Source of the DNA: Marivita sp.
Lineage (GTDB): Bacteria; Pseudomonadota; Alphaproteobacteria; Rhodobacterales; Rhodobacteraceae
Direction of reading: 5' to 3'
Assembly (NCBI RefSeq): GCF_020055635.1
Contig: NZ_JAIPUT010000027.1
Coordinates: 1 to 57,776 of the forward strand
Length of the DNA stretch: 57,776 bases
The position numbers were made by a program, and so were the translations under genes. Below the pieces are notes generated by a model. It was not told the origin of the DNA. It worked only from the letters and a program-made list of their open reading frames with translations, and did not search any database. Below are positions 1 to 8,430 of the stretch, one piece after another (within the stretch, counting starts at the first letter, position 1; every line of letters starts with the position of its first letter).

Positions 1-491
1 GGCGTGGCGTGGTCGATATGGTTGTGGCCCAGTTCCAGCACCGGCGCGGTGTCGCAGCGGCCCATGCAGGGGGCGCGCAGGACGCGCACCGCCGTCGGAT
101 CAAGCCCATCCTCCAGCGCCTGTTGCAGCGCCTGCGCACCCGCCAGTTCGCAGGAGAGCGAATCGCAGACCCGGATGGTCAGCGCGGGCGGCGGGGTCTC
201 GCCCTCTTTCACAACGTCGAAATGCGCGTAGAAGGTGGCGACCTCGTAGACCTCGGCCATGCTCAGACGCATCTCTTCGGCCAGCGCGCGCAGATGATCG
301 GCGCTCAGATGGCCATGCGCGTCCTGGACCAGGTGCAGGAATTCGATCAGCAGATCCCGCCGGCGCGGCCGGTCGCCCAGCAGCGCTTGTACCTCGGCCA
401 GCGCCGCGTCGCTGTACTGACGGCCCTTGGGCGTCTTGCGCCCCTTGCCCCGTCCGGATTTCCACACACCCTTGCGTTCGTCCAATGCCAT
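1..491 (-). CDS. NuoE/FdsG-like [2Fe-2S] subunit, 5' part only
   Basis: The gene runs leftwards from an ATG at 491 and is cut by the window edge after 163 codons. The visible protein has a basic N-terminus (GRGKGRKTPKGR), a helical segment, then a thioredoxin-like ferredoxin fold with four cluster cysteines C109, C114, C142 and C146 (CX4C, then CX3C in PCMGRC). This is the NuoE/FdsG pattern of complex I and NAD-dependent formate dehydrogenases, where the subunit carries a [2Fe-2S] cluster next to the FMN subunit. In Rhodobacteraceae this N-terminus is often fused to a NuoF/FdsB flavoprotein, so the full gene may be an FdsB-type fusion (family knowledge). Nothing of that part is in the window. 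It is divergent from the gene at 681, with 189 bases between them. Confidence 0.8.
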   Translation of the reverse strand, partial: MALDERKGVWKSGRGKGRKTPKGRQYSDAALAEVQALLGDRPRRRDLLIEFLHLVQDAHGHLSADHLRALAEEMRLSMAEVYEVATFYAHFDVVKEGETPPPALTIRVCDSLSCELAGAQALQQALEDGLDPTAVRVLRAPCMGRCDTAPVLELGHNHIDHAT

Positions 492-680
492 CTGGGTCGT
501 CCCTTGTTCGCGTCTGGCGGCAAACTCGCACAGGCGCGACCGGGTCACGAGCCTGAAAACGACGCTAATCGCAGCCCAACCGCCCAAGGGTGGGCGTGCA
601 TTGTACCACAGCGTCGATTTTCGGAAATCTTACGCCGATGTCATTTGTGCCGACCCGCCGTGTTGGGTAGGATCCGCGGC

Positions 681-1082
681 ATGAAACAATATCTGACATT
701 TGCAGCCGTGGCTGCCTGCCTGGCCTTCCCCGCGATGGCGGCAGAGCCGATGAACGGCGCAGAGTTCGAATCCTATGTCACCGGCAAGACGCTGTATTTC
801 GGGCAGAACGGTGAGGCCTACGGGGTCGAGGAATATCTCGAGGACCGGCGCGTGCGCTGGTCCTTTCTGGACGGCGACTGCAAGGACGGGGTCTGGTACG
901 AGGAACAGGGCATGATCTGCTTTGTCTACGAGGACAATCCGACGCCGCAATGCTGGTCCTTCTTCAAGGAGGCGAACGGGCTGCGGGCGATTTTCGAGAA
1001 CGACCCGAACGCCACGACGCTCTACGAGGCGCAGCAGAACGACGAGCCGATGATGTGCCTGGGGCCGGAGGTTGGCGTGTAG
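681..1082 (+). CDS. Small exported protein of unknown function
   Basis: A 133-residue protein. The ATG at 681 was chosen because it begins a textbook signal peptide (MKQYLTFAAVAACLAFPAMA, cleavage before AEP); the frame stays open far upstream, but that part does not look like protein. The mature part is acidic, rich in aromatic residues, and has four cysteines (in DGDCKDG, MICFVY, PQCWSF and MMCLGP) that could form two disulfides in the periplasm. I do not recognise a named family. The gene converges on the Bax-inhibitor gene, with a two-way terminator between them. Confidence 0.7.
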   Translation: MKQYLTFAAVAACLAFPAMAAEPMNGAEFESYVTGKTLYFGQNGEAYGVEEYLEDRRVRWSFLDGDCKDGVWYEEQGMICFVYEDNPTPQCWSFFKEANGLRAIFENDPNATTLYEAQQNDEPMMCLGPEVGV

Positions 1083-1110
1083 GCACGCGACGACACAAAA
1101 GGACACAAAA

Positions 1111-1136
1111 AAAGGCCGGTCAGATGACCGGCCTTT
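1111..1136. terminator. Bidirectional intrinsic terminator
   Basis: A perfect 11-base inverted repeat (AAAGGCCGGTC / GACCGGCCTTT) with a 4-base loop. It is preceded by an A-run and ends in a short T-run, so it can stop both convergent genes (681-1082 and 1158-1901). Confidence 0.85.
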
Positions 1137-1157
1137 CGCATTAATTGGCGGGATGTC

Positions 1158-1901
1158 TTATTCCCGGTTGCCCAGCAACTGCAGCAGGAACATGAACATG
1201 TTGATGAAGTCGAGGTAGAGACGCAGCGCGCCCATGATCCCGGACTTCGCCAGCCATTCGCTGTCGGCATGCGATGCATGCTGGAGATATTCGTTCTTGA
1301 TCGACTGCGTGTCATAGGCGGTCAGACCCGCGAAGATCAGCACACCCAGAACCGAGATGGCGAACATGATCGCCGGCGATTGCAGGAAGATGTTGACGAT
1401 CATCGCCACGACCAGACCGATCACGCCCATGATCAGGAACGCGCCCCACCCCGAGATGTCCTTCTTGGTGGTGTAGCCATAGAGCGACAGGCCCGCGAAG
1501 GCGATGGACGTGACCAGGAAGACCTGGGCGATGGACATGCCGGTAAAGGCCACGAAAATCCAGCTCAGGCTGAGGCCCATGACTGCGGCGAAGACATAGA
1601 AGAACGTCTGGGCGCCCGCCGCGGACAGCTTGTTGATCATCGCGCTGAAGGCGAACACCATGACGAGCGGTGCGAACATCACGATCCAGCCAAGAATATT
1701 CGGCTGGAGTGTTGCAGGATCGCGGAACACCGCCAGCAGGTCGGGGCTTGTGCCCACGGCCCAAGCGACAGCAAAGGTGAGCAGCATGCCGATCGACATG
1801 GTTGCATACACCTTGTTCATGTGCGCGCGCAGACCCTCATCAATCTGGGCGGCTCGGGCGCCAGCAACGCCGGTCGTCCGGATTGTGTTATACTCAGCCA
1901 T
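1158..1901 (-). CDS. Bax inhibitor-1/YccA family membrane protein
   Basis: A 247-residue protein with about seven hydrophobic helices from residue 33 to the C-terminus. It shows the family's YDTQ motif (AGLTAYDTQSIKNEY) and the typical ending LYLDFINMFMFLLQLLGNRE. Members sit in the inner membrane (YbhL/YccA in E. coli); BsYetJ acts as a pH-sensitive calcium leak, and the alphaproteobacterial role is not settled. The start is supported by a strong GGAGGGATAA just before the ATG. The length is normal for the family. It is a single gene and ends at the shared terminator at 1111-1136. Confidence 0.92.
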   Translation of the reverse strand: MAEYNTIRTTGVAGARAAQIDEGLRAHMNKVYATMSIGMLLTFAVAWAVGTSPDLLAVFRDPATLQPNILGWIVMFAPLVMVFAFSAMINKLSAAGAQTFFYVFAAVMGLSLSWIFVAFTGMSIAQVFLVTSIAFAGLSLYGYTTKKDISGWGAFLIMGVIGLVVAMIVNIFLQSPAIMFAISVLGVLIFAGLTAYDTQSIKNEYLQHASHADSEWLAKSGIMGALRLYLDFINMFMFLLQLLGNRE

Positions 1902-2089
1902 TTATCCCTCCGAATAAAACTCAGGCATCTCCCACACCTGTGAAAGACTTCTGGAGAGAATATCGTGTCTTCTCGCTTGCATTTCAAGCTTGAGAAACCG
2001 TGGGACATGTCGAAAAATGTGCAGAAAATGCATTATTTGGCTCTGTGCCCACGGAACCGGTCCCCGGAAACGGTGTTTTTCCGCGATCT

Positions 2090-2311
2090 TCAGCGAAACC
2101 AGCTGTCTGGCGCGTCCCAGATCGGGCGCGATGCCTCCTCTGCGGCGGTCTGCCGGTCAATGCCGATATCGTCCAGCAGATGCGGCTCGAGCGCGGCCAG
2201 CCGTGCGCGGCTGCGATGCAGCGCCATTGCGCGGTTGAACCGGTCCAGCGCGGTCTCGCGCGGCGCGGTGTGGGTCCATCGTCCGAGGACCGCCCCCATC
2301 ATGTTGGTCAT
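2090..2311 (-). CDS. DUF1127 domain small protein
   Basis: A 73-residue protein. I start it at the internal ATG at 2311 (AAAGGATACGAC before it) rather than the far-upstream frame, because the conserved part begins only after MTNMMG. The C-terminal half carries the DUF1127 signature: an arginine-rich helix (RSRARLAALEPHLLDDIGID) followed by a short tail ending in W-F-R. In other alphaproteobacteria, DUF1127 proteins take part in phosphate and one-carbon metabolism, sRNA maturation or RNA binding; the role here is unknown. It is divergent from the LysR gene at 2436, so the 124 bases between them should hold both promoters. Confidence 0.8.
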   Translation of the reverse strand: MTNMMGAVLGRWTHTAPRETALDRFNRAMALHRSRARLAALEPHLLDDIGIDRQTAAEEASRPIWDAPDSWFR

Positions 2312-2435
2312 GTCGTATCCTTTCTGATCCGTGATGCTTCTGGCTGAAACCATCGTGTTGCCTGATGTATATGCGGATGCTACCTTCATTTGTGAAACGA
2401 ATGTTTTTGAACTCAATCATCATGGTTTGTGATAC

Positions 2436-3314
2436 ATGCGGAATCTCGACATCACGACGCTCAGATCCTTCATCGCGGTGGCCGATGCGGGCGGCGTCAC
2501 GCGCGCGGCATCCTTTCTGAACCTGACGCAATCGGCGGTGTCGATGCAGATCAAACGGCTCGAGGAAAGCCTTGACCTGCGGCTGCTGGACCGGCGCGGG
2601 CGCGGGGTGGCGCTGACCTCGGCGGGCGAACAGCTGCTGGCCTACGCGCGCCGGATCGTCGATCTGAACGACGAGGTTTACGGCAAGCTGACCAACACCA
2701 CCTGGGAGGGCGAGATCATCCTGGGCGTGCCGCATGACATCATCTACCCGGCGATCCCCAACGTGATGAAGGCGATGCAGCGCGACTTTCCGCGGGTGAA
2801 GGTGCAGCTGTTCAGCTCCTACTCGAGCGACCTGAAAGAGAAATTCGCGCGTGGCGAGGTCGATGTGATCCTGACCACCGAAACGACACCGGACCGGGCG
2901 GCGGAGATCCTGATGAATGTGCCGTTGCGCTGGTATGGCGCGCCCGGCGGTCAGGCCTGGAAGGTCAGCCCCCTGCCCGTCGCCTTCTGCAACCATTGCT
3001 CGTTCCGTCCCGTGGCGCTGAGAAAGCTGGAACAGGACGGCGCGGCGTGGGACCTGGTGCTGTCTTCGGACAGCGACCGCGCCATCGAAGTGGCGGTCAG
3101 TGCCGATCTGGCGATCACCTCGGTGCTCGAAGGCCATGAGCCACCGCAATTCGAGGCGATCCCCAATTGCGCGGAACTGCCCGACCTTGGCCAGCAGTCG
3201 GTCGCGCTGTATCGCGGCACGGCGCGGCCGCAGATCATCGAACCGCTCTGCGATCTGCTGCGACGGGAATTCGCGGCGATCTCGGGCGTCGACCTGCGCG
3301 CGGCGGCGGAATAG
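2436..3314 (+). CDS. LysR family transcriptional regulator
   Basis: A 292-residue protein with a classical LysR layout. The winged helix-turn-helix is at residues 1-62 (FIAVADAGGVTRAASFLNLT then QSAVSMQIKRLEESL), followed by a linker helix and a periplasmic-binding-like effector domain from about residue 90. The effector is unknown. Its neighbours are the divergent DUF1127 gene and the convergent quinone oxidoreductase; LysR proteins often control a divergent gene, which makes the DUF1127 promoter the first candidate target (inference). The gene ends directly in front of a run of four hairpins. Confidence 0.93.
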   Translation: MRNLDITTLRSFIAVADAGGVTRAASFLNLTQSAVSMQIKRLEESLDLRLLDRRGRGVALTSAGEQLLAYARRIVDLNDEVYGKLTNTTWEGEIILGVPHDIIYPAIPNVMKAMQRDFPRVKVQLFSSYSSDLKEKFARGEVDVILTTETTPDRAAEILMNVPLRWYGAPGGQAWKVSPLPVAFCNHCSFRPVALRKLEQDGAAWDLVLSSDSDRAIEVAVSADLAITSVLEGHEPPQFEAIPNCAELPDLGQQSVALYRGTARPQIIEPLCDLLRREFAAISGVDLRAAAE

Positions 3315-3318
3315 CAGC

Positions 3319-3411
3319 CAAGGCCCTTCGAAGGGCCTTGCGTACGCGGTTTGGAAACCGCGTCTCCAAGCGTGTTCGAACACGCTTTACCAAGTCGCTT
3401 CGAAGCGACTT
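3319..3411. repeat. Four tandem perfect hairpins
   Basis: Four back-to-back inverted repeats fill the space between the convergent genes at 2436-3314 and 3424-4389. They are at 3319-3340, 3344-3363, 3368-3387 and 3392-3411. Arms are 8-9 bases. Three share a TTCGAA centre and three begin CCAAG, so they look like diverged copies of one unit of about 24 bases. There is no T-run. They may act as a transcription barrier or protect mRNA 3' ends. Confidence 0.75.
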
Positions 3412-3423
3412 CGCCCGGCCCGG

Positions 3424-4389
3424 TCAGGATGTGATCTCGACAACCACCTTGCCGGTGGACTTGCGTGTGCGCAGCAACTCCAGCCCCTCGGCCACCGTCT
3501 CGAACCGGAGCCGGTGGCTGACATGCGGTTTCAGCTTTCCGACGCCGTACCATTCCATCAGAGTGGCCAGGCTCTGCGTTACGATTTCCGGCCGGAACTG
3601 GATGTAGCCGCCCCAGTAGACCCCCAGCACCGACAGGTTCTTGACCAGCAGATGGTTCGCCTTGATCTGCGGCACCTCTCCGCTGGCAAACCCGATGGGC
3701 AGCAACCGCGCCTCGGGCTTGCACGATCGGAACGCCGCCTCAAACTGCGCGCCGCCGACCGGATCGTAGACCACGTCCGCCCCGCCCAGCGCCTTCATCT
3801 CGGTCCGGATGTCCTGCGATTCGGCATCGATCAGGTGATCCGCGCCCGCCGCCCGGGCCGCCTCGAGCCGGGCCGCGCCCCGCGCGCAGGCCACGACGGT
3901 GGCGCCCATCAGCTTGCCGATCTCGACCGCCGTCAATCCGACGCCCCCGGCGGCCCCCAGCACCAGAAGCGTCTCACCGGGCTGCAACCGCGCCCGGTGC
4001 TCCAGCGCGACATGGCTGGTGCCATAGGCGATCTGGAACGCCGCGGCGTCCGTCATCGACATGCCATCGGGAAGCCTGACCGCGCGGCGCGCATCGAAAC
4101 AGCCGTATTCCGCCAGCCCGCCCTGCCCGCCAAAAACCGCGACCCGGTCTCCGACGGCGACCGTATCGACCCCCGTGCCCAGGGCGTCGACGACGCCCGA
4201 CACCTCCATCCCGAGAGTGAAGGGAAGATCCGGCGTGTCCTGATAGGTGCCCGTCACCATCAGCAGATCGGCAAAATTCAGCCCGCACGCGTGGATTCGC
4301 AGCCGAATCTCGCCTGCCGCGGGGTCAGGCATGGCGACATCGGTCATCTTTGGGGGGGTGGTGTGGCTGTGGACCTGAAACGCTTTCAT
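3424..4389 (-). CDS. NADPH:quinone oxidoreductase family (zinc-independent MDR)
   Basis: A 321-residue medium-chain dehydrogenase/reductase of the quinone reductase branch. It has a GroES-like N-terminal part with ACGLNFADLL and the GMEVSGVV motif, and a Rossmann part with the nucleotide-binding loop VLGAAGGVGLTAVEIGK. The two zinc-ligand cysteine clusters of alcohol dehydrogenases are absent. It is expected to use NADPH to reduce quinones or enones; the substrate cannot be told from sequence. The gene stands alone and converges on the LysR gene. Confidence 0.9.
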   Translation of the reverse strand: MKAFQVHSHTTPPKMTDVAMPDPAAGEIRLRIHACGLNFADLLMVTGTYQDTPDLPFTLGMEVSGVVDALGTGVDTVAVGDRVAVFGGQGGLAEYGCFDARRAVRLPDGMSMTDAAAFQIAYGTSHVALEHRARLQPGETLLVLGAAGGVGLTAVEIGKLMGATVVACARGAARLEAARAAGADHLIDAESQDIRTEMKALGGADVVYDPVGGAQFEAAFRSCKPEARLLPIGFASGEVPQIKANHLLVKNLSVLGVYWGGYIQFRPEIVTQSLATLMEWYGVGKLKPHVSHRLRFETVAEGLELLRTRKSTGKVVVEITS

Positions 4390-4686
4390 AGGGGCTTCCT
4401 GCGGAGAATTATCTTTCGCTTACCATGACTTAGATCAGGCCGCCTGTCACGGCGCCGCGGCCACAACGACCGCAAGAAATTACCGAAGACTCCGTCATGA
4501 TTGCATTTTGTTAACCATTTTCTGGTTTGCCCGGCCAAATTTCTTGCCCTGATACCTGCCATGCTATAGCGTTTTGTCATTCACAATCGGATAGGTTGTC
4601 TCAAGAATGCTTCTGTCTTAAGCGCGGTGGAGAATTTCCTGTCTGACCAAAAAAAATCGATAACGCGCCTTTCGAAAGGAAGCACG

Positions 4687-5067
4687 ATGGCACATCCTGT
4701 TGACGTCCATGTGGGAAAAAGAGTTCGGCACCGCCGATGGCTGGTCGGAATGACCCAGCAGCAACTGGCGGAAAAAGTCGGAATAAAATTTCAACAAATC
4801 CAGAAATACGAGACCGGTGCAAACCGTGTCAGCGCCTCGCGCCTTTGGGATATCGCCGACGCGCTCGACGTGCCCGTGGCGTTCTTCTTCGAAGGCATCG
4901 CCGAAAGCCAGCAGGACGGTGCATCGACCCCCAGGGCAGATGCGGTTCCGGCGGATCTTCTTGGCGACAAGGAAGCGCTCGATCTCATCCGGTCCTACTA
5001 CGCGATTCCCGAAAACCAGCGGCGCCGCCTGTTTGAACTGGCCCGCGTGCTGTCAGACGTCGCTTGA
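4687..5067 (+). CDS. XRE-family HTH regulator (PraR/PhrR-like)
   Basis: A 126-residue protein. The ATG at 4687 has a good ribosome site (GAAAGGAAGCACG). The helix-turn-helix covers residues 8-68 (VGKRVRHRRWLVGMTQQQLA, then KFQQIQKYETGANRVSASRL), followed by an acidic linker and a C-terminal helical segment (LIRSYYAIPENQRRRLFELA). This arrangement matches the alphaproteobacterial PraR/PhrR regulators, which repress adhesion and quorum-sensing genes in rhizobia (family knowledge); targets here are unknown. It is followed after 53 bases by hisN with a hairpin in between. Confidence 0.9.
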   Translation: MAHPVDVHVGKRVRHRRWLVGMTQQQLAEKVGIKFQQIQKYETGANRVSASRLWDIADALDVPVAFFFEGIAESQQDGASTPRADAVPADLLGDKEALDLIRSYYAIPENQRRRLFELARVLSDVA

Positions 5068-5075
5068 GCCTGCAT

Positions 5076-5115
5076 GCCTCCTGGGGTAGCCCGTAAGGGG
5101 CTGCTTTCAGGAGGC
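5076..5115 (+). promoter_or_regulatory. Hairpin that buries the hisN ribosome-binding site
   Basis: The outer arms GCCTCCTG (5076-5083) and CAGGAGGC (5108-5115) pair perfectly. An inner AGCCC/GGGCT stem-loop lies between them. The 3' arm contains the AGGAGG ribosome site, six bases before the hisN ATG. Folding would hide that site. The same hairpin plus TTTT could also act as a weak terminator for the XRE gene. Confidence 0.55.
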
Positions 5116-5120
5116 TTTTC

Positions 5121-5921
5121 ATGACCCGTTTCACCTCGGCAGATGCGTCCGACCTCTGGTCGGTGGCGGAACAGATGGCGGATGCCGCGCGGGCGGCGAT
5201 CCTGCCGCATTTCCGCAGCATCGGCCTTGCCACCGACAACAAGCTTGCGGGCGGGTTCGACCCCGTCACCATCGCCGACCGCGCCGCGGAAACCGCGATG
5301 CGCGACGTGCTGGCCCGCCTGCGGCCCGATGACGGGATCCTCGGCGAAGAGCATGGCAGCGTCGCGGGCACCAGCGGCCTGACCTGGGTGCTCGATCCGA
5401 TCGACGGCACGCGCTCCTTCATCAGCGGCACGCCGACCTGGGGCGTCCTGATCGCGTTGTCCGACAAGACCGGCCCGCTCATGGGCATGATCGACCAGCC
5501 CTATGTCGGCGAACGCTTCATGGGCGGGCTGGGCCGGTGTGACTGGACAGGTCCGGGGCGCAGGGACCTGCTTGGCACCAAACCCACGACCGACCTGTCA
5601 CAGGCCATTCTGTTCTCGACCTTCCCCGAAATCGGCAGCCCGGATCAGCGCACCGCGTTCGAACGTGTCACCCCGAAGGTCAAACTGACCCGCTACGGCT
5701 GTGACTGCTATGCCTATGCCCTGCTTGCCGCCGGTCAGATCGACCTCGTGATCGAGGCCGGTCTGAACGCCTATGACATTCAGGCCCCGATCGCCGTGAT
5801 CGAGGCGGCCGGCGGCGTTGTCACCCAGTGGGACGGCACGCCCGCGCATGATGGCGGCACGGCACTCGCCGCCGCCACGCCTGAATTGCACGCCGCCGCA
5901 CTGGCCCTGCTCAAAGGCTGA
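5121..5921 (+). CDS. hisN: Histidinol-phosphatase, inositol monophosphatase type
   Basis: A 266-residue member of the inositol monophosphatase superfamily. The metal and phosphate residues are in place: the GEEHG loop (E76/E77), the LDPIDGTRSF motif (D92, D95, T97) and the C-terminal D-x-Q-APIAVIEAAGG. The THPTWG-type sequence after the metal motif (GTPTWGVLIAL) is usual for the HisN subgroup, which removes phosphate from L-histidinol phosphate in histidine synthesis. A general monophosphatase cannot be excluded by eye. The ATG follows an ideal AGGAGG, which is part of a hairpin. Confidence 0.85.
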   Translation: MTRFTSADASDLWSVAEQMADAARAAILPHFRSIGLATDNKLAGGFDPVTIADRAAETAMRDVLARLRPDDGILGEEHGSVAGTSGLTWVLDPIDGTRSFISGTPTWGVLIALSDKTGPLMGMIDQPYVGERFMGGLGRCDWTGPGRRDLLGTKPTTDLSQAILFSTFPEIGSPDQRTAFERVTPKVKLTRYGCDCYAYALLAAGQIDLVIEAGLNAYDIQAPIAVIEAAGGVVTQWDGTPAHDGGTALAAATPELHAAALALLKG

Positions 5922-6039
5922 CAAACCGCGCAAGACGCGCTACGCTTTACCCGCCCGGACGAGTCCTTCCGCTCCTTTTCTGTCGTCCCGGCGGGGTCTT
6001 CACACCGAAAAGGGCACGCTTATGTGTGGAGGGAACGGC

Positions 6040-7371
6040 ATGGCCATCCTGATCAAGAACGCAAGAACTGTCCTGACGATGGACACATCGCTGTCGGAAG
6101 TCGCGGACACCGACATTCGCATCGAAAACGGTGTGATCACCGAGATCGGCGCGGGTCTGACCGGCCCGGAGAACATTATCGACGCCAAGGGCTGTGTCGT
6201 CACACCGGGCTTGGTGAACACCCATCACCACCTCTACCAGACCCTGACCCGCGCGGTGCCCGGCGGGCAGGATGCGCTGCTCTTCGGCTGGCTCCAGACG
6301 CTCTATCCGATCTGGGCGCGGTTCGGTCCCGAAGAGATGTTCGTCTCGGCACAAATCGGGCTGGCGGAACTGGCGCTCTCGGGCTGCACGCTGACCTCGG
6401 ATCACCTCTACCTCTACCCCAACGGCGCGCGGCTGGATGACACCATCGCCGCCGCACAGGACATCGGGATGCGGTTTCACCCGACACGCGGCGCGATGAG
6501 CATCGGCGAAAGCGACGGCGGCTTGCCGCCGGATGCGCTGGTCGAAGACGAGGCCGCGATCCTCGAGGACTGCATCCGCGTGATCGACGCGCATCACGAC
6601 GCCAGCGCAGGGTCGATGGTGCGGGTGGGCGTGGCCCCCTGTTCGCCCTTCTCGGTCAGCCGCGACCTGATGCGCGATGCCGCCCTTCTGGCCCGCGACA
6701 AGGAGGTGATGCTGCACACGCATCTTGCCGAAAACGACGAGGACATCGCCTACAGCCTCGAAAAATTCGGCTGCCGCCCCGGTCAATATGCCGAAGACCT
6801 TGGCTGGACCGGGCCGGATGTCTGGCACGCGCATTGCGTGAAGCTCGACGGGCACGAGATTGATCTTTTTGCCAAATCCCGCACCGGCGTTGCCCATTGC
6901 CCCTGTTCGAACTGCCGCCTTGGATCGGGCATCGCCCCGGTGCGCGCCATGCGCGATGCCGGTGTGCCGGTGGGTCTGGGTGTCGACGGATCGGCCAGCA
7001 ACGACGCCGGCAACCTCGTGGCCGAAGCCCGTCAGGCGATGCTGCTGCAACGGGTCGCGAACGGCGCCAACGCCATGAGCGCCCGCGAGGCGCTGTTCAT
7101 CGCCACGCGCGGCGGGGCCGAGGTGCTGGGCCGTCCCGATTGCGGCCAGATCGCCCTGGGCAAACGCGCCGATATCGCCATCTGGGATGTCACCGGCGTG
7201 GAAAGCGCCGGAAGCTGGGATCCGGCGGCGCTCTTGCTGGCGGGGCCGACGCGGGTGAAACACCTGCTGATCGAGGGTCGGCAGATCGTGCGCGACGGGC
7301 ATGTCACCACCCTCGATCTGCCCCGCGTGATCGAGCGTCAGACTGCGCTGGCCCGCAGGCTCATGAACTAG
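6040..7371 (+). CDS. 8-oxoguanine deaminase-like amidohydrolase
   Basis: A 443-residue amidohydrolase. The ATG at 6040 follows GGAGGGAACGGC and begins the normal beta-sandwich strand AILIKNARTVLTMD. Metal and catalytic residues are recognisable: HxH at H62/H64 in NTHHHLYQT, LHTHLAEND, HAHCVKLDGHE and the Asp in GLGVDGSASND. NTHHH and PCSNCRLGSG are typical of the 8-oxoguanine deaminase/hydroxyatrazine hydrolase branch, which turns 8-oxoguanine into urate. A different heterocyclic deaminase substrate is possible. A second purine amidohydrolase, guanine deaminase, lies 2.6 kb away. Confidence 0.85.
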   Translation: MAILIKNARTVLTMDTSLSEVADTDIRIENGVITEIGAGLTGPENIIDAKGCVVTPGLVNTHHHLYQTLTRAVPGGQDALLFGWLQTLYPIWARFGPEEMFVSAQIGLAELALSGCTLTSDHLYLYPNGARLDDTIAAAQDIGMRFHPTRGAMSIGESDGGLPPDALVEDEAAILEDCIRVIDAHHDASAGSMVRVGVAPCSPFSVSRDLMRDAALLARDKEVMLHTHLAENDEDIAYSLEKFGCRPGQYAEDLGWTGPDVWHAHCVKLDGHEIDLFAKSRTGVAHCPCSNCRLGSGIAPVRAMRDAGVPVGLGVDGSASNDAGNLVAEARQAMLLQRVANGANAMSAREALFIATRGGAEVLGRPDCGQIALGKRADIAIWDVTGVESAGSWDPAALLLAGPTRVKHLLIEGRQIVRDGHVTTLDLPRVIERQTALARRLMN

Positions 7372-7480
7372 GCGCCGCATTATCCCCTGCAAAAGAATGC
7401 CGGATACGTCGAAGCGTCTGGCACGTGCCTCATGATTTGCTACTGTCCCCGCAAGCCGATGCAAAAACGGGGCCGAGCAT

Positions 7481-7650
7481 ATGTCGCGCATCAAGACCAC
7501 CCATGTCGGATCGCTGCCGCGAACGCAGAAGGTGGTTGATTTCCTCTTTGCCCGCGAGAACCGGGTTTCGGTGCGGTGGACCCGGAAATCGCCTGTGCCA
7601 AGCTGGAAACGCTGGCCAGGGGTGCCGCCCTCGCCTCGGGACGCTTTTGA
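7481..7650 (+). pseudogene. Collapsed cobalamin-independent methionine synthase II-like gene
   Basis: The ATG at 7481 begins a good copy of the family N-terminus (SRIKTTHVGSLPRTQKVVDF, then LFAREN). After about 27 codons the similarity stops. In another frame the family C-terminus appears (VDPEIACAKLETLARGAALA) and ends at a TGA at 7648-7650. These proteins are normally about 370 residues, so roughly 300 residues have been lost by one internal deletion with a frame change near 7560-7573. It sits four bases before the alpha/beta hydrolase gene and probably once shared its operon. Confidence 0.8.
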
Positions 7651-7653
7651 ACG

Positions 7654-8364
7654 ATGATCGAACCCGTCGTTTTCCTGCCGGGCATGATGTGTGACGCACG
7701 GCTTTTCGAGCCGCAGATCCGTGCCTTTTCCGCCACCCATCCGGTGATGGTCGCGCCGATCACCCATGGCCAGCGGGTCGAGGAGATCGCCTCGGGCCTT
7801 CTGCCGCTTCTGCCGCAGAAATTCGCGCTCGCCGGGCTGAGCATGGGCGGCATCGTGGCGATGGAGATCCTCCGCCGGGCGCCGGAACGGGTGACCCGCG
7901 TGGCGCTGATGGACACCAATTGCCTGGCCGAGACACCGCAGGTGGCCGCCGACCGCGAGCCGCAGATCGTCAAGGTGAAATCCGGCAAGCTGTCCGAGGT
8001 GATGCGCGACGAGCTGAAGCCGGGCTTCCTTGCCCCCGGCCCGCGTCGCCCGGCGGTGCTGCAAACCGTGATGGACATGGCGCACACGCTGGGCCCCGAG
8101 GTGTTCCTGAACCAGTCCCGCGCGCTGCAACGCCGCCGCGACCAGCAATCCACCCTGCGCAAGATCCGCCAGCCCGCGCTGGTGCTCTGCGGCGCCCATG
8201 ACGCGCTGTGCCCGGTCAAGCGCCACAGCTTCATGGCCGAACTGATCCCGCATGCGCGGCTGGTCGTGCTCGAGGATGCAGGCCATTTGCCGACGCTGGA
8301 AACCCCGGACGAGACAAACGACGCGCTGTGGGACTGGCTGCACCAGCCCTACGTGCTGCGCTAG
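7654..8364 (+). CDS. Alpha/beta hydrolase
   Basis: A 236-residue hydrolase: strand and oxyanion region (VVFLPGMMCDARLF), nucleophile elbow GLSMGG with the catalytic serine, an acid residue in the CGAHDALCP loop and a histidine in EDAGHLPTLE. This complete triad suggests an active esterase or related enzyme; the substrate is unknown. The start lies just after the remains of a methionine synthase-like gene. It is followed by a run of hairpins. Confidence 0.88.
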   Translation: MIEPVVFLPGMMCDARLFEPQIRAFSATHPVMVAPITHGQRVEEIASGLLPLLPQKFALAGLSMGGIVAMEILRRAPERVTRVALMDTNCLAETPQVAADREPQIVKVKSGKLSEVMRDELKPGFLAPGPRRPAVLQTVMDMAHTLGPEVFLNQSRALQRRRDQQSTLRKIRQPALVLCGAHDALCPVKRHSFMAELIPHARLVVLEDAGHLPTLETPDETNDALWDWLHQPYVLR

Positions 8365-8369
8365 GGGCA

Positions 8370-8430
8370 CGATGCGTCGACGCATCGCGGATGTTCCGTC
8401 AACGGAACATCTTGAGGGCTCTGCCCTCAA
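8370..8430. repeat. Three tandem perfect hairpins
   Basis: Three inverted repeats follow one another almost without spacers: 8370-8387 (7-base arms, TCGA loop), 8390-8411 (9-base arms, TCAA loop) and 8412-8430 (8-base arms, TCT loop). They start five bases after the hydrolase stop codon. No T-run follows. The layout resembles the four-hairpin element at 3319-3411, though the sequences differ. Confidence 0.75.
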
